The notes below the pieces were generated by a model. The model was not told the DNA's origin. It did no database searches and saw only the letters and a list, made by a program, of their open reading frames with translations. Shown piece after piece: positions 35,904 through 48,897 of a stretch of 64,000 nt of DNA; the stretch's first letter is position 1; every line of letters begins with the position of its first letter. The stretch spans positions 17,364,935-17,428,934 of the forward strand of contig JAQFVV010012402.1 in assembly GCA_028023455.1 (NCBI GenBank), given 5' to 3'. Both the position numbers and the translations under genes were made by a program. Source of the stretch: Epiperipatus broadwayi (taxonomy: Eukaryota > Onychophora > Udeonychophora > Euonychophora > Peripatidae).

Positions 35904-37929
35904 TTTAACGGTCAATGAATGGGTCTTAAATGTATCTGCACTACACGGGCGCCATCTAGGCAGTTGAACCTAGAAAAATTTATATAGTAGGCAGATACGT
36001 AAGTTAAGATTCAAAAAAAAATTATATATATTATTCTGACCATTTGCCCAAGGTCACTAGCTCATAGAGTAGCAGAGATTTTAAACATTTTTATAAGTTT
36101 TAATAGATTTCTATTCTCAAAGTATATATTAAATATTTAGAACAATAAAATAAAAGAAGCCACTGCCAGTAATTAACACACAAATAGATTTTTACTAACG
36201 CACATTTAAAATTGAGGAATAAATTTATTTTTAGATATTAACATTAATATTTTTTAATTTTAAATTCAAATTACTATTTAAATAGACCGCACGGATGGAT
36301 ATTTAAATTATATGTTACTTTAGCATGTCGAGTATAGATAGTCTACATAGATTTTTTTTTCTTAAAAACTTATCAAAACATTCATTCAATCTCAGACTAG
36401 AAGTTCGTAGCCAACCCAATGCCTGCTTCTAGATATATAGTCGCAATCAATGCAATATGAAGATGCTAGCATAAAACCACGCCGACAGGAATGTGCATCT
36501 GACAGCGTGATATTATTTGAAGGAAATGTTCCATGTCCAGAACAGGAAAGTACATCTGTCTGACTAAGGAATGATATATGGTTATTTTTAAAGAGTGCTA
36601 CGTATGGGGGAGAGTGGTCTTTCTGCCGTCTTATAACTCCCTGTCCATAGAGCTAGAAGGGGTCAGTGGTGCAGGAAATACATCTGCGATCATTTCAACG
36701 ATATGACTGCCTCTTTGGGGTCATGCACTCAGTTGGGCACATTGTCCTGTATGCTAAACTCGCTTCACATTACATTAATATAAACACCCATATGTCCCTT
36801 CACAATCATTGCCCTAACTACGAAACGAATAGCCTGAAATTAAAATCCCTTAAATTAAACATAAACAAATTTAAACATAGTTATTAATCTTTATCCATGC
36901 AGCTATCTACACCCAACTTTAATTTAATACATTTTATTTAGCAGATAGAAATAAATAACCTAGTTAAATACAAACATAAATAATTAAATTTAAAAAAATG
37001 GAAATGATTGAAATAGCAAACGTATATAAAAACAAATATTTATAATTGATTTAGAGTTCTATTCTTGGTCAGATAAGAGTACATTCATTTATATTACTTT
37101 TTTTTCTTTGGATTGATTACTTATTGACGTTATACGGTAATTATTTAAAAGAAAGTTCAATTGGTAAAAATTTATACTTTACGGATTCTGCAGATTTTGA
37201 GGTCCATCTTCGTGATCACTTATGTAGATTGTTTGTTCTTCCTTTTTAAAAACGAAGCCACTAGGCATTCTTTTTTGGTTCCTAACTGTCATAGGGAGGT
37301 CTCAGCTGGTTGTCCGGAAAATTAAATTTATTGCAGACTTCCACATCGTGAAAATCTGCAATATAGCTAGTTATAATGACATATTCATAGTCAGCTCTCA
37401 GATAACAATTATAATAATAATTTGGCTTTTATATTTTTATTAGTCTCTTATCATCCAATCTTTGGATTCAACTGGCAAGACGTCACTAATCCTCTGGTGT
37501 TTCAATTACGGTCCATGTTGACATTTCTGGTGTTTGCATTGGTCATTTAATTTCTTTGTACTCTCTTATCTGACCCTTTAATTTATTTTAAATGCCTCAA
37601 GGGTCAGTTTGCTTTTGAACAATCATTTAATTAATAAGACAATCATTTCCATTTTCTAAGATTATAGAAATCAACATTATTTCTATTTCCAAAAATATCA
37701 AATCTTTATATCTTTACTTTTTTTACAAAAAAAATTTCTTACAAATATTTTTATTTTTTTAAAATAGTTTTTAAAGTTGTCCATCATGCGATTTATATAT
37801 ACGTTAAACAGTTTTTAAATTTCAGTTTTTAAGTTAAGTTTTTTTTCTTTTTAATAAATCAATTTTTTATTTATGATCCTTTTTATTTTAATTTTAAAAT
37901 AATGTAACGGAATATTATATTCCGTTACA
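35904..37929. mobile_element. Solo LTR (TGTAACGG family), second copy
   Basis: It begins TTTAACGGTC and ends CCGTTACA, flanked by ATAG on both sides (35900-35903, 37930-37933). It is related throughout to 981-3151. No internal region is left, so this is a solo LTR produced by LTR-LTR recombination, or a remnant. Its ends also resemble those of the gag-only element (TGTAACGGTC), so the two may be related lineages. Confidence 0.75.
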
Positions 37930-38129
37930 ATAGGGACATTAAAATTATTTTGTATATTTTAATATCTGGCTTAACTATTTAAAGTGACTTCTTACAATTT
38001 AACCAATTTTAGTAATTATGTTGTTATTTATGAAATGAGATCTTTCAAACATTTTTAATGTGCACTTTTTATATAAAAATTATAACTATTCTCTTTCACT
38101 TGCTATTGATGCATTTCCCTAAACACATA

Positions 38130-38960
38130 AGTATCTTATGTGATATATCATGACTTCTCCTTTATGGAAGTCAAGGATCTCTGAGCCAGTAAGCCTGTAT
38201 AAACCTGTTAGTCTCTAAAAGTTTACATCTATGTTATATTTAATTTTTACAGTTGATCTTGGTCTATTTAGCATCTTTTAAGTCACTTTCAATCATTATT
38301 CAAATTTGACATCAATGCCCTGACCCACTTTTTATTTTTATTTAATTAATGCTTATTTTATATATATAAATTCTTATTTCCATTCTTTCCAATGTTGTCT
38401 ACATTCTAGTAATAAATGACCAATTTCAACCTTTTCTGTACATAGTTTGCAAAACAAATCTCCCAATTTATTCTATTTATTAATATATTCTCTCAGTAAT
38501 AGTATCCCTGCTCATATTGTAATAAAAAGATTATTTTCCTTTCTATTATCATAAAATGATAACTTGATATATAGATTTATTCTCTTATTTTTTCTATCTG
38601 GTCTCCTCTCTGCTCTTTATTAACAATAATATTTTTTCATGCAATCTTTATTTCTATAGAAATTAGTAATTCTCATTAACATATTTTATCCCCTTTTTTA
38701 TACAGTTAAATTAATATAAAATCTTTGTCCAGTTTTCTTTAGTATATTCCACTTGCTTATTCTGTTTGTTGTTGTCTTTCTCTTAAAATTCCAATTGGAA
38801 GTTATTTTAGTTATTCTATTCTACTTATAAATTGCAATCTTACATATATTTTTATCTTAACCTTTTGTGTTCTTCATGCAAAACATGATTATTATACTTT
38901 CTCCAGAATTACTTAATTTTCTGTTCATATGAAAAGGAAATATTCTTTCATATTATTCCA
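38130..38960 (-). pseudogene. LINE 3' fragment, copy 3 (minus strand)
   Basis: On the minus strand, 38475-38395 encodes KLGDLFCKLCTEKVE then GHLLLEC, the same zinc-binding end as at 4076-4321. The 3' tail at 38220-38130 contains the shared GATTCCTGAC...AAGGAGAAGTCA signature in diverged form. The frame is broken. Confidence 0.6.
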
Positions 38961-39539
38961 AAAGTTACAATAATTTAATAAAAACATTTGCTAAGATTCA
39001 CATTATTATATGTTAGGTTAATAAGAGGTTCCACATTTAAGAAATAATTTTAGATGGATTTTTCATACAAGTCATTATTTTGGAATAATGCATTAGTAGC
39101 AATAATTCTAAATTTTAGTTTACTGAAAAATCATTTATTACAAGTTTGAGTAATCAATAAACATTGAGTAATCCTACATTCGTATCCTCTATTAATTTCT
39201 GGATATTGATTCATTGAGAAGAAGCTATTTTTTCTTTTGTTTTAAAAATAAATGGCTTAGGTATAGATTAAATACAGAATTAGTGCTCTTAATATAGATA
39301 TTGAAAATAAGCAGAAAGTGCAAGGAGCCTATAGCATAAGACAGATAATTAATATAGATAGTTACTTGTCTTGGATCAGATAAATATATAAGAAATTTAA
39401 GCTCAAAATGTTAGAATATGTTTGAGTTTCAAGTTTGACTAAATGGTAAAGAAATAAGTACTTATTAAATGAGTAGGTACAGATACAATAGAATTCACTG
39501 TAGAAAATCAATAGCCAGAAAATAGTTGGCAATGTGGAT

Positions 39540-42010
39540 ATAGCATTACCATCTAGTCATCTTTTTCAACTATTATCAGTCTACTGTAGGATAAGGTCTG
39601 CAAGTTTAATCTAGTTTCTTTGATCTTGAGCTTCTTTACAACACATCAACATACTTCCTTATTTCATCTATCATGAATTTTTTTTAGATCTTATACAATC
39701 TTTTGGAATCCAGTTTAAGATTTCAACAGTCCATCTATTACCATTTTGTCTAGTAATATATCCAGACCATTTTATTTCAGTATCTTAATTTTTTCAATAA
39801 TGTCAGTTATACCAGTTTCTTCTCTCTCACATATATTTCGTTTTTGATCTTTTTTTTTTGTTACTCTTAACATACATCTCTTCAAACTTCATTAAATGAT
39901 CTGAAGTCTGAATTGCTTTTCTATTAAAGTGTCCAATTCTCTGATCCATAAATAAGAACTGATAAAAAAAATCGATCAAAAAGTTTTTCAAACATAGTTT
40001 ATTTTAATATTAAGTTATTTCTACCTAAAGTATATCATTCAAGTTTTTTTTAATAATTAATTTCATGCAGGATGTTTCCATGTGTATTAATAATATGCTC
40101 AAGTTATTTCTAGTTGTAACTTTTAATTCATGATTATCAATTTTTATTTTCTTCTGAGAGAATCCTTTGAATCTTTTTAGCTTTTATATTTATTCCTACT
40201 TTTTTACTTCTATCTAGTATTTCATGAAACTAAAGCATTCCAAAATGTAAATGATTTAAATTATCTCCACTTATTTTTATTCTTTTAATTCCACATTTTA
40301 ATTCATAAAATACTTCTTATAAAACTGCTGTAAAAAGTTTTGGAGATATGGAATCATTGTGTTGTATACCCTTCTCAGTTTTTATCTTCTTAGTATGACC
40401 ACATAATTAATTATTGCTGTTGCAGTTTGATGAATATTCTTCAGAATATGATAGTATCCAGGTATTTACATCTTAACGATCCAATAAAATTTCATTTTGT
40501 AATCTACAAGTCCAATTTTCAATAATTAGATGTAAACCATTATGCTAAAACTACTTTTAAATCCAGTTTGCTTTTTTGGTTGGTTAAATCTAAAGTTTGT
40601 TGTAAGCAAGTTGTAATAATCTTGGTAAAAATTTTATGTAGAACTGGTATAAGACTATTGATGTATAGTTGCTAATATCTTTATCTTTTTATATCAATTT
40701 TACTCCTGCCTTCTTTCAATCTTGCAGTATATCTTTATCGTTTAAACATTTAATGTATAACTACCAACAATTTTTCTATTTCTTTACCTGCATCTTTTAA
40801 AATATCAATTATAATTCTATCAGTTTCTACAGCTTTTCACCTCTTCCTAGACTTAATTGCAGGTCTCACTTCATTTAAAATGTTAACAATGCAAATATAA
40901 TGTGTGTAGGGAATACTTTGTTTTCTTAATTATTTATTATTGTATAATTCTTCTACACATTTCATGATATTATTTCTCTTTTTAATAATAATTTGGATCT
41001 TATTGCAGAAATAACTTTCAGTATTTTAAATATGTATTTTACATTTTCGAGACTTATTTTCTTCTATAGCTTTTCTTGCCGAATCATAATTATATTTTAT
41101 ATTGTTAACTCTTTTTCTTATCATTTTATAAAACTAGACATTCAGTTCTTAATTGGATCATTTTTAAAAATTTTCATATTTTTTTCTATATAAATTGTCT
41201 GTTCTGAGTAAAAATTTACTAGTAAATTGCTGTTTTTTTTTTTTGTACTAGATATGTCTTAAAGTTTAAAATAGTGTATCAGTTCTTTTATTGATTTCAT
41301 TCACATTTGAACTTCCTTATAATCCCATTCTGCTGTTGTTTCATTTGGATGTTTCCATGCCATTTTCTGTTTAGCAGTTTTCTCAAAGAAAATATAGTGT
41401 ACAGAATTTTCTTTTCTGTAAGCTTCACAAGTCTATGTCCTCTTATTTCTATCACTATAACCAAATTTACTCACAATCCTTTCATCTTTCAATTGTTTAT
41501 CATTTCTGGTAGTAAAATCTCGTTGAGTTTGAAAATGTTTGGTCAAATTTAAAACCATTTTGTATATCCATATTGTGTAAGCATAGGGAATAGTGATTAT
41601 ATGACATATAAAAATTCTCTACATTTCATCAGAATGAAAACTTGTTGGGGACATAAATCTGAATTATTTGCACTTGGTATATTTTGTTAAGTTGAGTAAC
41701 TAATCTTGTCACAGATATACTATCAATCTTCTTAATATTGTTATTTCATTTTTTATTTATAATGAATCCCATTCCACTTGTGTCTCCAATTCTTTTTAAA
41801 TCAATTATCTTTTTACCTTCTAACTTTATTGTAGTGTCCCATTTAATATCGGGCAATATTTTTAATTGATAGTCTTCCCTTCACTTGAAAGTAATCTGCT
41901 GTTATATATATCTAAATAAAATATCATTGAATAGTAGACAGAATCTGCAATCAGGACTTTTAACAACTTCCACTTTTGGTAGCAACTGATGCTTTGGCTA
42001 CTGGCATTAC
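39540..42010 (-). pseudogene. RTE-like LINE remnant (endonuclease, reverse transcriptase)
   Basis: Read on the minus strand, several broken frames follow the order of an RTE-type ORF. Near 41780-41280 an endonuclease part is seen (SGMGFIINKK, then KFGYSDRNKR and KTAKQKMAWKHPNETTAEW). Near 40870-40250 there are reverse-transcriptase pieces (KIFTKIITTCLQQTLDL, TFYSSFIRS). Near 39900-39560 lies the C-terminal part (NGNRWTVEILNWIP, AQDQRN). Stops and shifts are frequent, so this is an old inactive copy. Clade assignment rests on the motif order and the GRWT...AQDR-like tail. Confidence 0.6.
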
Positions 42011-42954
42011 AACCGCCTGGAAATAAGGGCCATTATTTTATTTTATGAGTTGTTATTATAACTGTCTATTTAAAAAAGCCTATTCACACATTTATTTCTT
42101 TCATCAAAAAAAAAAAATTGTTTCTGTTAAGAACTATCAAGCAACTGTAGAAGAAAGACCATAATGTTTTTTGATCTTCAACTCGAAAGTTAAAATGTCA
42201 ATAAATTCATCACGCTTGTTGATGTGTATTGATGAATAACCTATCCTTATTCATTTGTTGTATAATTACAGCTGCAGTGGCAATGTATGAAGAGGATGTT
42301 AAGAATATGCCCTGCTTGCTTTTTTTAATATCTAACAAAGGAAGCAAATGTCTTCTTTCAGTTAACAGCAAATTTTTTTTTCATCCACTATCAAGTATAT
42401 ATTGATTATTCAAGCTTCCAATAGAAACTCTGGACTAGTTCAAATGAATAGAGAAAGGTGTAAAATATATTTTAGAATAATAAATATTTTATTTCATATC
42501 TTGGATATCTGAAAAAGATATGATTCAGTTGTTGCTAAAATGATATTGCAAAAGAACCAATTGAAAATTATTTTTTATGATACTTAGCATTGTGAAAACA
42601 TGTTGAAACTACTTACTTGTATCTGATTATTGCTTCAGAAGATAATTGAGACTTCATTTCCAGCAAAAGCTCTATTTAGTAAACTCTTTGTTTTCTCAAA
42701 TTTATCTTGTTTTAAAGACAATAAATATCTTGCATTTTTCTTAATTATTAAAAAAATAAAATGAAATTCTATTTGAATCATAATTCTATTATTAGAGCTT
42801 CCCCCTTTTAAAAGTAAAATTTCTAAAAAACATGTTTTGTTTTGTTAATGACAAATAATATGGTTTATAATCAGTAAGATTTTTACATTTATTTTGACTT
42901 ACAATATATCTATATATTTTTCTGCTACTTGTGCTAACTTTTCATAGGACACTA

Positions 42955-44974
42955 CCATGTTTCCCTGAAATTAAGACCTAACAAGAAAAATAAGCCCTAG
43001 CATGATTTTTCAGAATGCTTGTAATATAAGTTCTACTCAAATATAGACCTTCATTAAGATCGTCAGTCAGGATTTTTTTTTCATTAGTTGAATATAAATT
43101 ATAATGGTACTTATGTATTTTATTAAACAAAAGCAAAACTCTCCATACAGTAGTGCCACCCTGTGCTAACCAGAGTAATCAATGGATGCCAGAAGGCTTG
43201 TGCATAAAATCCCTATCTAGAGCCTACTCATCCAATATCCCCAGACTAGTTTCTGGCTTGTGGCCATCATCAATGAGGAGCCTTGGATTTGAGAGCACTG
43301 CACCTAGATCTTAGGATCTAATGCAACCCTACTTTACTACAAAACTATGAGAATGAAATTGAAAACACAAAAATATTTTCAATCTAAGCTCAATAACTTA
43401 TATAGTCATATGGGTCTGAACTCAATTCAGCACCCATACATTTTGGTGTCTTTGACTCTTAAGCAACCATAGCCACCACTATCCTGTATGGAGAGTTTTG
43501 CCTTTGTTTACAATTATGTGCTAGTATGAGATGGTGATCATGTGATGTTTAGTGGTTTAACACCAATCCTGCCTAATAGGATAATGGTGGCTATGGTTGC
43601 TTAAGAGCCAAAGACACCAAAATGTATGGGTGCTGAATTGAGTTCAGACCCATATGACTATATAAGCTATTGAGCTTAGATTGAAAATATTTTTGTGTTT
43701 TCAATTTCATTCTCATAGTTTTGTAGTAAAGTAGAGTTAAAGGTGGCTGCTGGAGGGTTGCATTAGATCCTAAAATCTAGATGCAGTGCTCTCAGATCCA
43801 AGGCTCCTCACTGATAATGGCCACAAACCAGAAACTAGTCTGGGGATATTGGATGAGTAGGCACTAGATGGGGATTTTATGCACAAGCCTTCTGGCATCC
43901 ATTGATTACTCTGGTTAGCACAGGGTGGCACTACTGTATGGAGAGTTTTGCCTTTGTTTACAACAATTATGTGCTAGTATGAGATGGTGATCATGTGATG
44001 TATTTTATTGTTGAACATTTTCAAGAAACATAATTCTATGTGCATAGATAAACATTTTTTTTGCATAGAGAAACAATTTCCTTTCAGCCGAATCTTGAAC
44101 TTATGATAATCAATTTATTGATTTAAGGAATGATTTAACAAACTTTTAAAATTTACCTACCACAAGCCAATATATCAGAAAATGTATAATTTATGTAATT
44201 TAGGCACTTATTTATATTTAATACTTAGATTTAGAATGTTTGACTTAGTTTTAGAATTTGATCCCAGTAGCTTTTAAATATTCAAGATAAAAGAAAAATC
44301 ATTTTTATTTCTTAAATGTTATTTTCCCTCCTAAAAGAGTTTAAATACTGTAAGTTATTTTAATAATTAAATTTTAGGTTTAAGTTAAGTTGAACTTTCC
44401 ATTAAAGAAAAGTTTTAAAAAAGAATACCCAAGTGGGACTATTATAAGTAATTTGGAAAGTGTTTTCAATGTGCACCCTTGGTAACTGATGGATGTAGTT
44501 GTGGTCTGGTATGAATCTTCATAATTTAATATGCCGTGTCTTGTAACAGTTGTACTTAATGTGGTGTCAAATACAGAAATATTTTTTGAATTTTTGTGCT
44601 TGCATTTTTTTATCACTTTTGTATGGATAATCATTTTTAATTGTAATCATTTTTGTTACCACATCTATTTAGTAAGTCTTCTGTTAATATTTGATTTAAT
44701 GGTAAATTTAAATGGAATAATATTTTGACCCCAGACAAGTTTTTGTATTTAAATAAATGTAAATATCCCAGTGCATATCGCTAGCTGAAAATTAAAATAT
44801 TCACTGAGGGCATTGCTAAAAAAAGATTTTGAATAAATGTATATTTTTGTACGTGAATAAATGTAGATTTTTGTACACGAAAAAAAATTAGGCATTCCCT
44901 GAAAATAAGCCCTAAAGTGTCTTTTGGAGCAAAAATTAGTATATGACCCAATCTTATTTTCAGATGAAACACTA
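42955..44974. mobile_element. TA-flanked DNA transposon (AAAATAAGCCCTA type), interrupted
   Basis: The left end, CCATGTTTCCCTGAAATTAA, and the right end, complement TAGTGTTTCATCTGAAAATA, are inverted repeats. TA lies on each side (42953-42954, 44975-44976). Subterminal blocks AAAATAAGCCCTA and GGAGCAAAAATTA at 44900-44940 are repeated in altered form at 42990-43050. No transposase is visible. Removing the palindromic insertion (43125-43997) and one duplication leaves about 1.13 kb, so it was non-autonomous already. Confidence 0.65.
43125..43997. mobile_element. Palindromic insertion with 12-bp target duplication
   Basis: ATGTATTTTATT occurs at 43113-43124 and again at 43998-44009. Between them lies a near-perfect inverted repeat. 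It starts CAAAACTCTCCATACAGTAG on the left, and ends with its complement at about 43940-43960, followed by a short tail. The arms (about 43130-43485 and 43570-43960) match at about 95 percent. The loop (about 43486-43565) contains a further copy of the end CTCCATAC...GTTTTGCCTTTG and the TGATCATGTGATGTTTAGTG block. No protein is encoded. Confidence 0.8.
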
Positions 44975-45227
44975 TATATGAGATTGTTTTCAATTTTTTT
45001 TAAATCAGGTACCATATTAAGGTTAATTACTTTTATCAGTGATTCAAATCCCAAAATCAGTATACAGTTCTCATTATTGGACTAATGATATGTGACTGTT
45101 AAGAAAGATGGTGATTGATAAATACATGTATCATTGAAAGTAGCCAATGTATAATATTTTCTTATTTAATAATATTATTGTAAGATTGAAACAAATATAT
45201 TTTAATACAAGTATAATTTATATACTT

Positions 45228-45305
45228 GAAGTTTAGAGGTAAAATAAGGGATTTGAACACAGATTTTCAAGCTCCTTTCAGCTATCCACCATCTCATACA
45301 ACTGA
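45228..45305 (-). repeat. R1 interspersed repeat, partial copy e
   Basis: Only the right end of R1 is present: minus-strand GTTGTATGAGATGGTGGATA, GGAGCTTGAAAATCTGTGTT, CAAATCCC. Confidence 0.65.
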
Positions 45306-47821
45306 TACAATTTATTATTTTGTATATCAGTGAATAAAAAATGCCAAAAACAGTGTTATGTAACAAAAAAATATATTAATTAGCAGATAAAAGTTTCCAT
45401 AATATTTTGTTCTGTAATTTCTTTTGATAATGTTTATTTTAATAATAATTTGTACATAATTTAATAACACAATAATTATTTTTAAAAATCTGTCTAAAAT
45501 TTGACAAAATCATAAAAAACTGAAATTATTTAAATTTCAGAATCTTTTAAAATTTTTATAAATTTATGATTGTATACCATTATTTTGTGTTCATTGTATT
45601 AATGAAATATATATCAAATTTATTTTAGAGGCATCCAATACATATCTTGATTCAAAAGAAATATCTGTTTAAGGGATAGACATTTTTGTTTTTTCAGATC
45701 TCGAAATGCATTTATTGAGGGTTTGTAAAGTGGTTGCAAGAAGTGCTTTGCTTTAATTCCTAATTTAGTGAAATAACACAGCTAAAACATTGCTGAAGAG
45801 AGGAATTTATTTAAATCTTGCATTTCAGTTTAATAGTCTAAACGAATTTATACTGGTTGCCAGAGTTTGAAGTGCAAATTGTCAGAACTTATTATGGGCC
45901 ATTAATTAGAAATTGGATATGTGCTTTACATGCCTATCTTCTAGTAATTTGATTACCTCAAGTTAGAATAGATGTTTCAGGAATAGCACAAATATTGTGA
46001 ATTACTTGACACTACTAAAAGTATTTATTTTTGCATTTAATTTTATTACAAATTACAATATCCATTGTGTCATTTCAAAGAATTTTAAATGATGAAAAGG
46101 ATTCTTGCCGATAAATATAAAAATGCTCGTATTGCTACTATTATATCTTGAGAATAAATTTTTTTATCCATATGAAATATTTTTCAACCAATTATCTCTC
46201 ACTTGATTTTGTTGTTTATGTGCCATAATTTTCATGGTGATGTTTTATTTTTAATTTAAAATTTTTATTTTGTTATCTAATTGTATATATAAAATGACCA
46301 TAAGTAATTTTGAATTTATTTTTTCTCATACAAAGTAGCAAATGAATTGAAAACTTCCTATCTAGTTTCATTGCAGTAGTATATGCTGATGTTTGATAAC
46401 TTTCAAAATCATATTTATAGTGACTTTATGATTCGCTATCAGATAATACAATTTGGTTTTAGACTGTCTTAGAAAAAGGATTTCAAGTGTAAGTTAAAAC
46501 AATGAAGTATAAATTTAAGGTAATGAAAATAATTTAAAATATTGTGTATATTAATTGATCAATAATTTGTTGAACAATAATTAGTAATCTACAAACATTT
46601 TATCCGAATATCTAAAATATTTTTAATTAATAAAATCTTTTAGATTTTTAAATTAATTAAATGTTGTGTTTATGATCAGGTTGTAATTAATATCCAACAA
46701 CTTTATCTATCTGCTTAATATAAATAGATTTGAAATGGATTTAGTAATTATGAGAATATTTTAAATCGAATTTATTTCTAATGCAAATATAATTGAAATT
46801 AAAGTGTTTGTGAGCCTTTAGCAGTTAGAGATATTTTTATCTTGTCACAAGTTTTTTGTACTTAAATTAGATGAGTTCAAAATGTATAATAACATATGTA
46901 AATATAGAAACAACTTGCTAACATAAAAATATTGCTGACTCTTCGTTTATGCTAGGGTTACTAAAACGTTTCACATGGTAAGTGTAATAATTGCAGCATT
47001 ATGAAATTCAAACTCAAATGTATATTATACATTTAAATAATCTTATATGTGGTTAAATAAATAAAAAAGAGAAAATGTTGGATAATATTGCCTTAAAAAA
47101 ATACCAAAGGCTAGAATAATTAATCGATATCAAATATGAGATAAGAAAGATAATCCCGATAACACATAACATTTGATTATTTAAATAGCAGGTCAACACA
47201 ACACTTCTATTTGCTTAATCAAACAGATTGCTTTATTTCATTTGGAATGAATCCAGGAATCTCATATTTTTAAATGCCACTATCACAATTAAACTAAATT
47301 GCTAAGGATATAGGAAACTAATACTACGAGTGAAAGGGCTTTAGAACATGTAGATTTAAATAAAAGTCTTAGTTTTTAAAATGTTTTATTTTGTACATAT
47401 GATTAGAGAGAAAAAAATGATCAGAGCACAGTTATAAAAATTGGATAAATAAATGAACTATGTGAATATATGCAAATTATTGAAAATTGCATAAAATTGT
47501 ATAAATACTAAATTTGTGAATTGTATCGTCAATAGTGTTAAATGCTCCTGAGATTTTCTTAAGTTGACTATTTTAATTATAATTAATATGAATTGGTATA
47601 ATTAAGACATAAAGTAACCCAATTTCATTATACATTTTTATTTCTGATTATATATGTATATTAAAAGATTTTATCCATATTCTAGTCTGTCACTGCTTAC
47701 TTCAAAAGAAATTGGTGATACATTTATATATATATTGATAAAAATGTATTACAGTTTAGGACTACAATATGTATGACAAGAGAAATAATATCTATTTACA
47801 AGTAATGGCATTATTACATTT
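45306..47821. other. AT-rich intergenic DNA
   Basis: No coding region, RNA gene or repeat that I can name was seen. Confidence 0.6.
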
Positions 47822-48897
47822 CAAATCTGGGTAATTATAATGTAATTGGGCTTAGCCACTTGATGGCGTTGTTGGCAGTCAAAAACAATACAATGCAATG
47901 TTTGGAGCCGCGTGATTTTTAAATCGAATCGCTGTTTTTTTTTTTGGTTATTAATTTATTGATTGCTATAACTTTTTTTTTTCATGCCTTTTTATTAAAA
48001 AAGTTGTTTAATTTTAATTTTGTATTTAGTAAACGACAAACTTTTTTTTTATTTTTAAATCGCTGTTTTTGGACAAAGCTGCTACTCTGCGATGTCTATT
48101 TAGCGATGTCTTTCGCTTAATTATTGCTTTCTACATAACAAAACAGCTGTGTAGGGTTAGGTTTAGGGTTAGTTTTAGGGTTAGTGTTCTGTTGTTTGTA
48201 ATGCTAAAATAAAAGATATCAAAATTGTAACCGTAGTCGGACAAAAGAAAGAAACTCAAAAACTTTTTTAAACAACAACAAACACATATAAATATCTTCT
48301 TTACTTATTAAACATGTTTATAATATGTGCTTTCTATGAAATTTACGAAAAATCGTGTATATTTTTATTGGACAGCACAAATACTCTGCTTCTGTTGTCG
48401 GCAACTGCGAAAAAGTTATGCGTTCGCCATCCATTTTATCAAGTACGTGGTATTTCATGTGAAAACGAGATTTCGCACACGATATCGGCCAAATTCTTTT
48501 TTACCTACCCTCGGCAAGCTTTTACACCTTACACATTCTCTAAACAAGGGTGTGGCCATTTAGAAAATTACTATAAATTCATGTTTATTAAATTAATTAT
48601 AAATACAAATATTGTGTAACGTAGATTGTAAAAATTTGACAAATCCAAGTAAACACATATATATCAAATTGTACACGAAAGGTAAGTGTGTGGATTGACA
48701 ATAACTGTCGTGAAGCAGAAATAGGCCGTATTATTTCTGTGTTATGTCATCATAAATGGCCTTCTAATGGCTAAGACAAACATAGATGTTTTCTATAGCC
48801 ATAAGTCAGGCCTTGTAAACGGCATTCGTTAGGTGTTTTGGTGAGCCAGAACACCATCAAGTGGCAAGCCCGATTACGTTATAAGTACCCAAATCTG
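47822..48897. mobile_element. DNA transposon-like element with 55-bp TIRs and telomere-like repeats
   Basis: The left end (CAAATCTGGGTAATTATAAT, then GGCTTAGCCACTTGATGG) and right end (CCATCAAGTGGCAAGCCC, then TTATAAGTACCCAAATCTG) are inverted repeats of about 75-80 percent. At 48151-48186 there are three imperfect TTAGGG-type units. Two overlapping open frames at 48314-48619 lack known domains. No clean target duplication was found. It is probably non-autonomous. Confidence 0.65.

Noticed and set aside
44380-45054. Several overlapping frames near 44.4-45.0 kb as a transposase
   Set aside because: They lack any DDE-type motif and cross the subterminal repeats and TIR of the transposon, so they are incidental.
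48314-48619. Overlapping 78- and 101-codon frames in the TIR element
   Set aside because: Two frames over the same DNA, no known domain and no codon preference. They could be tested only with more copies.
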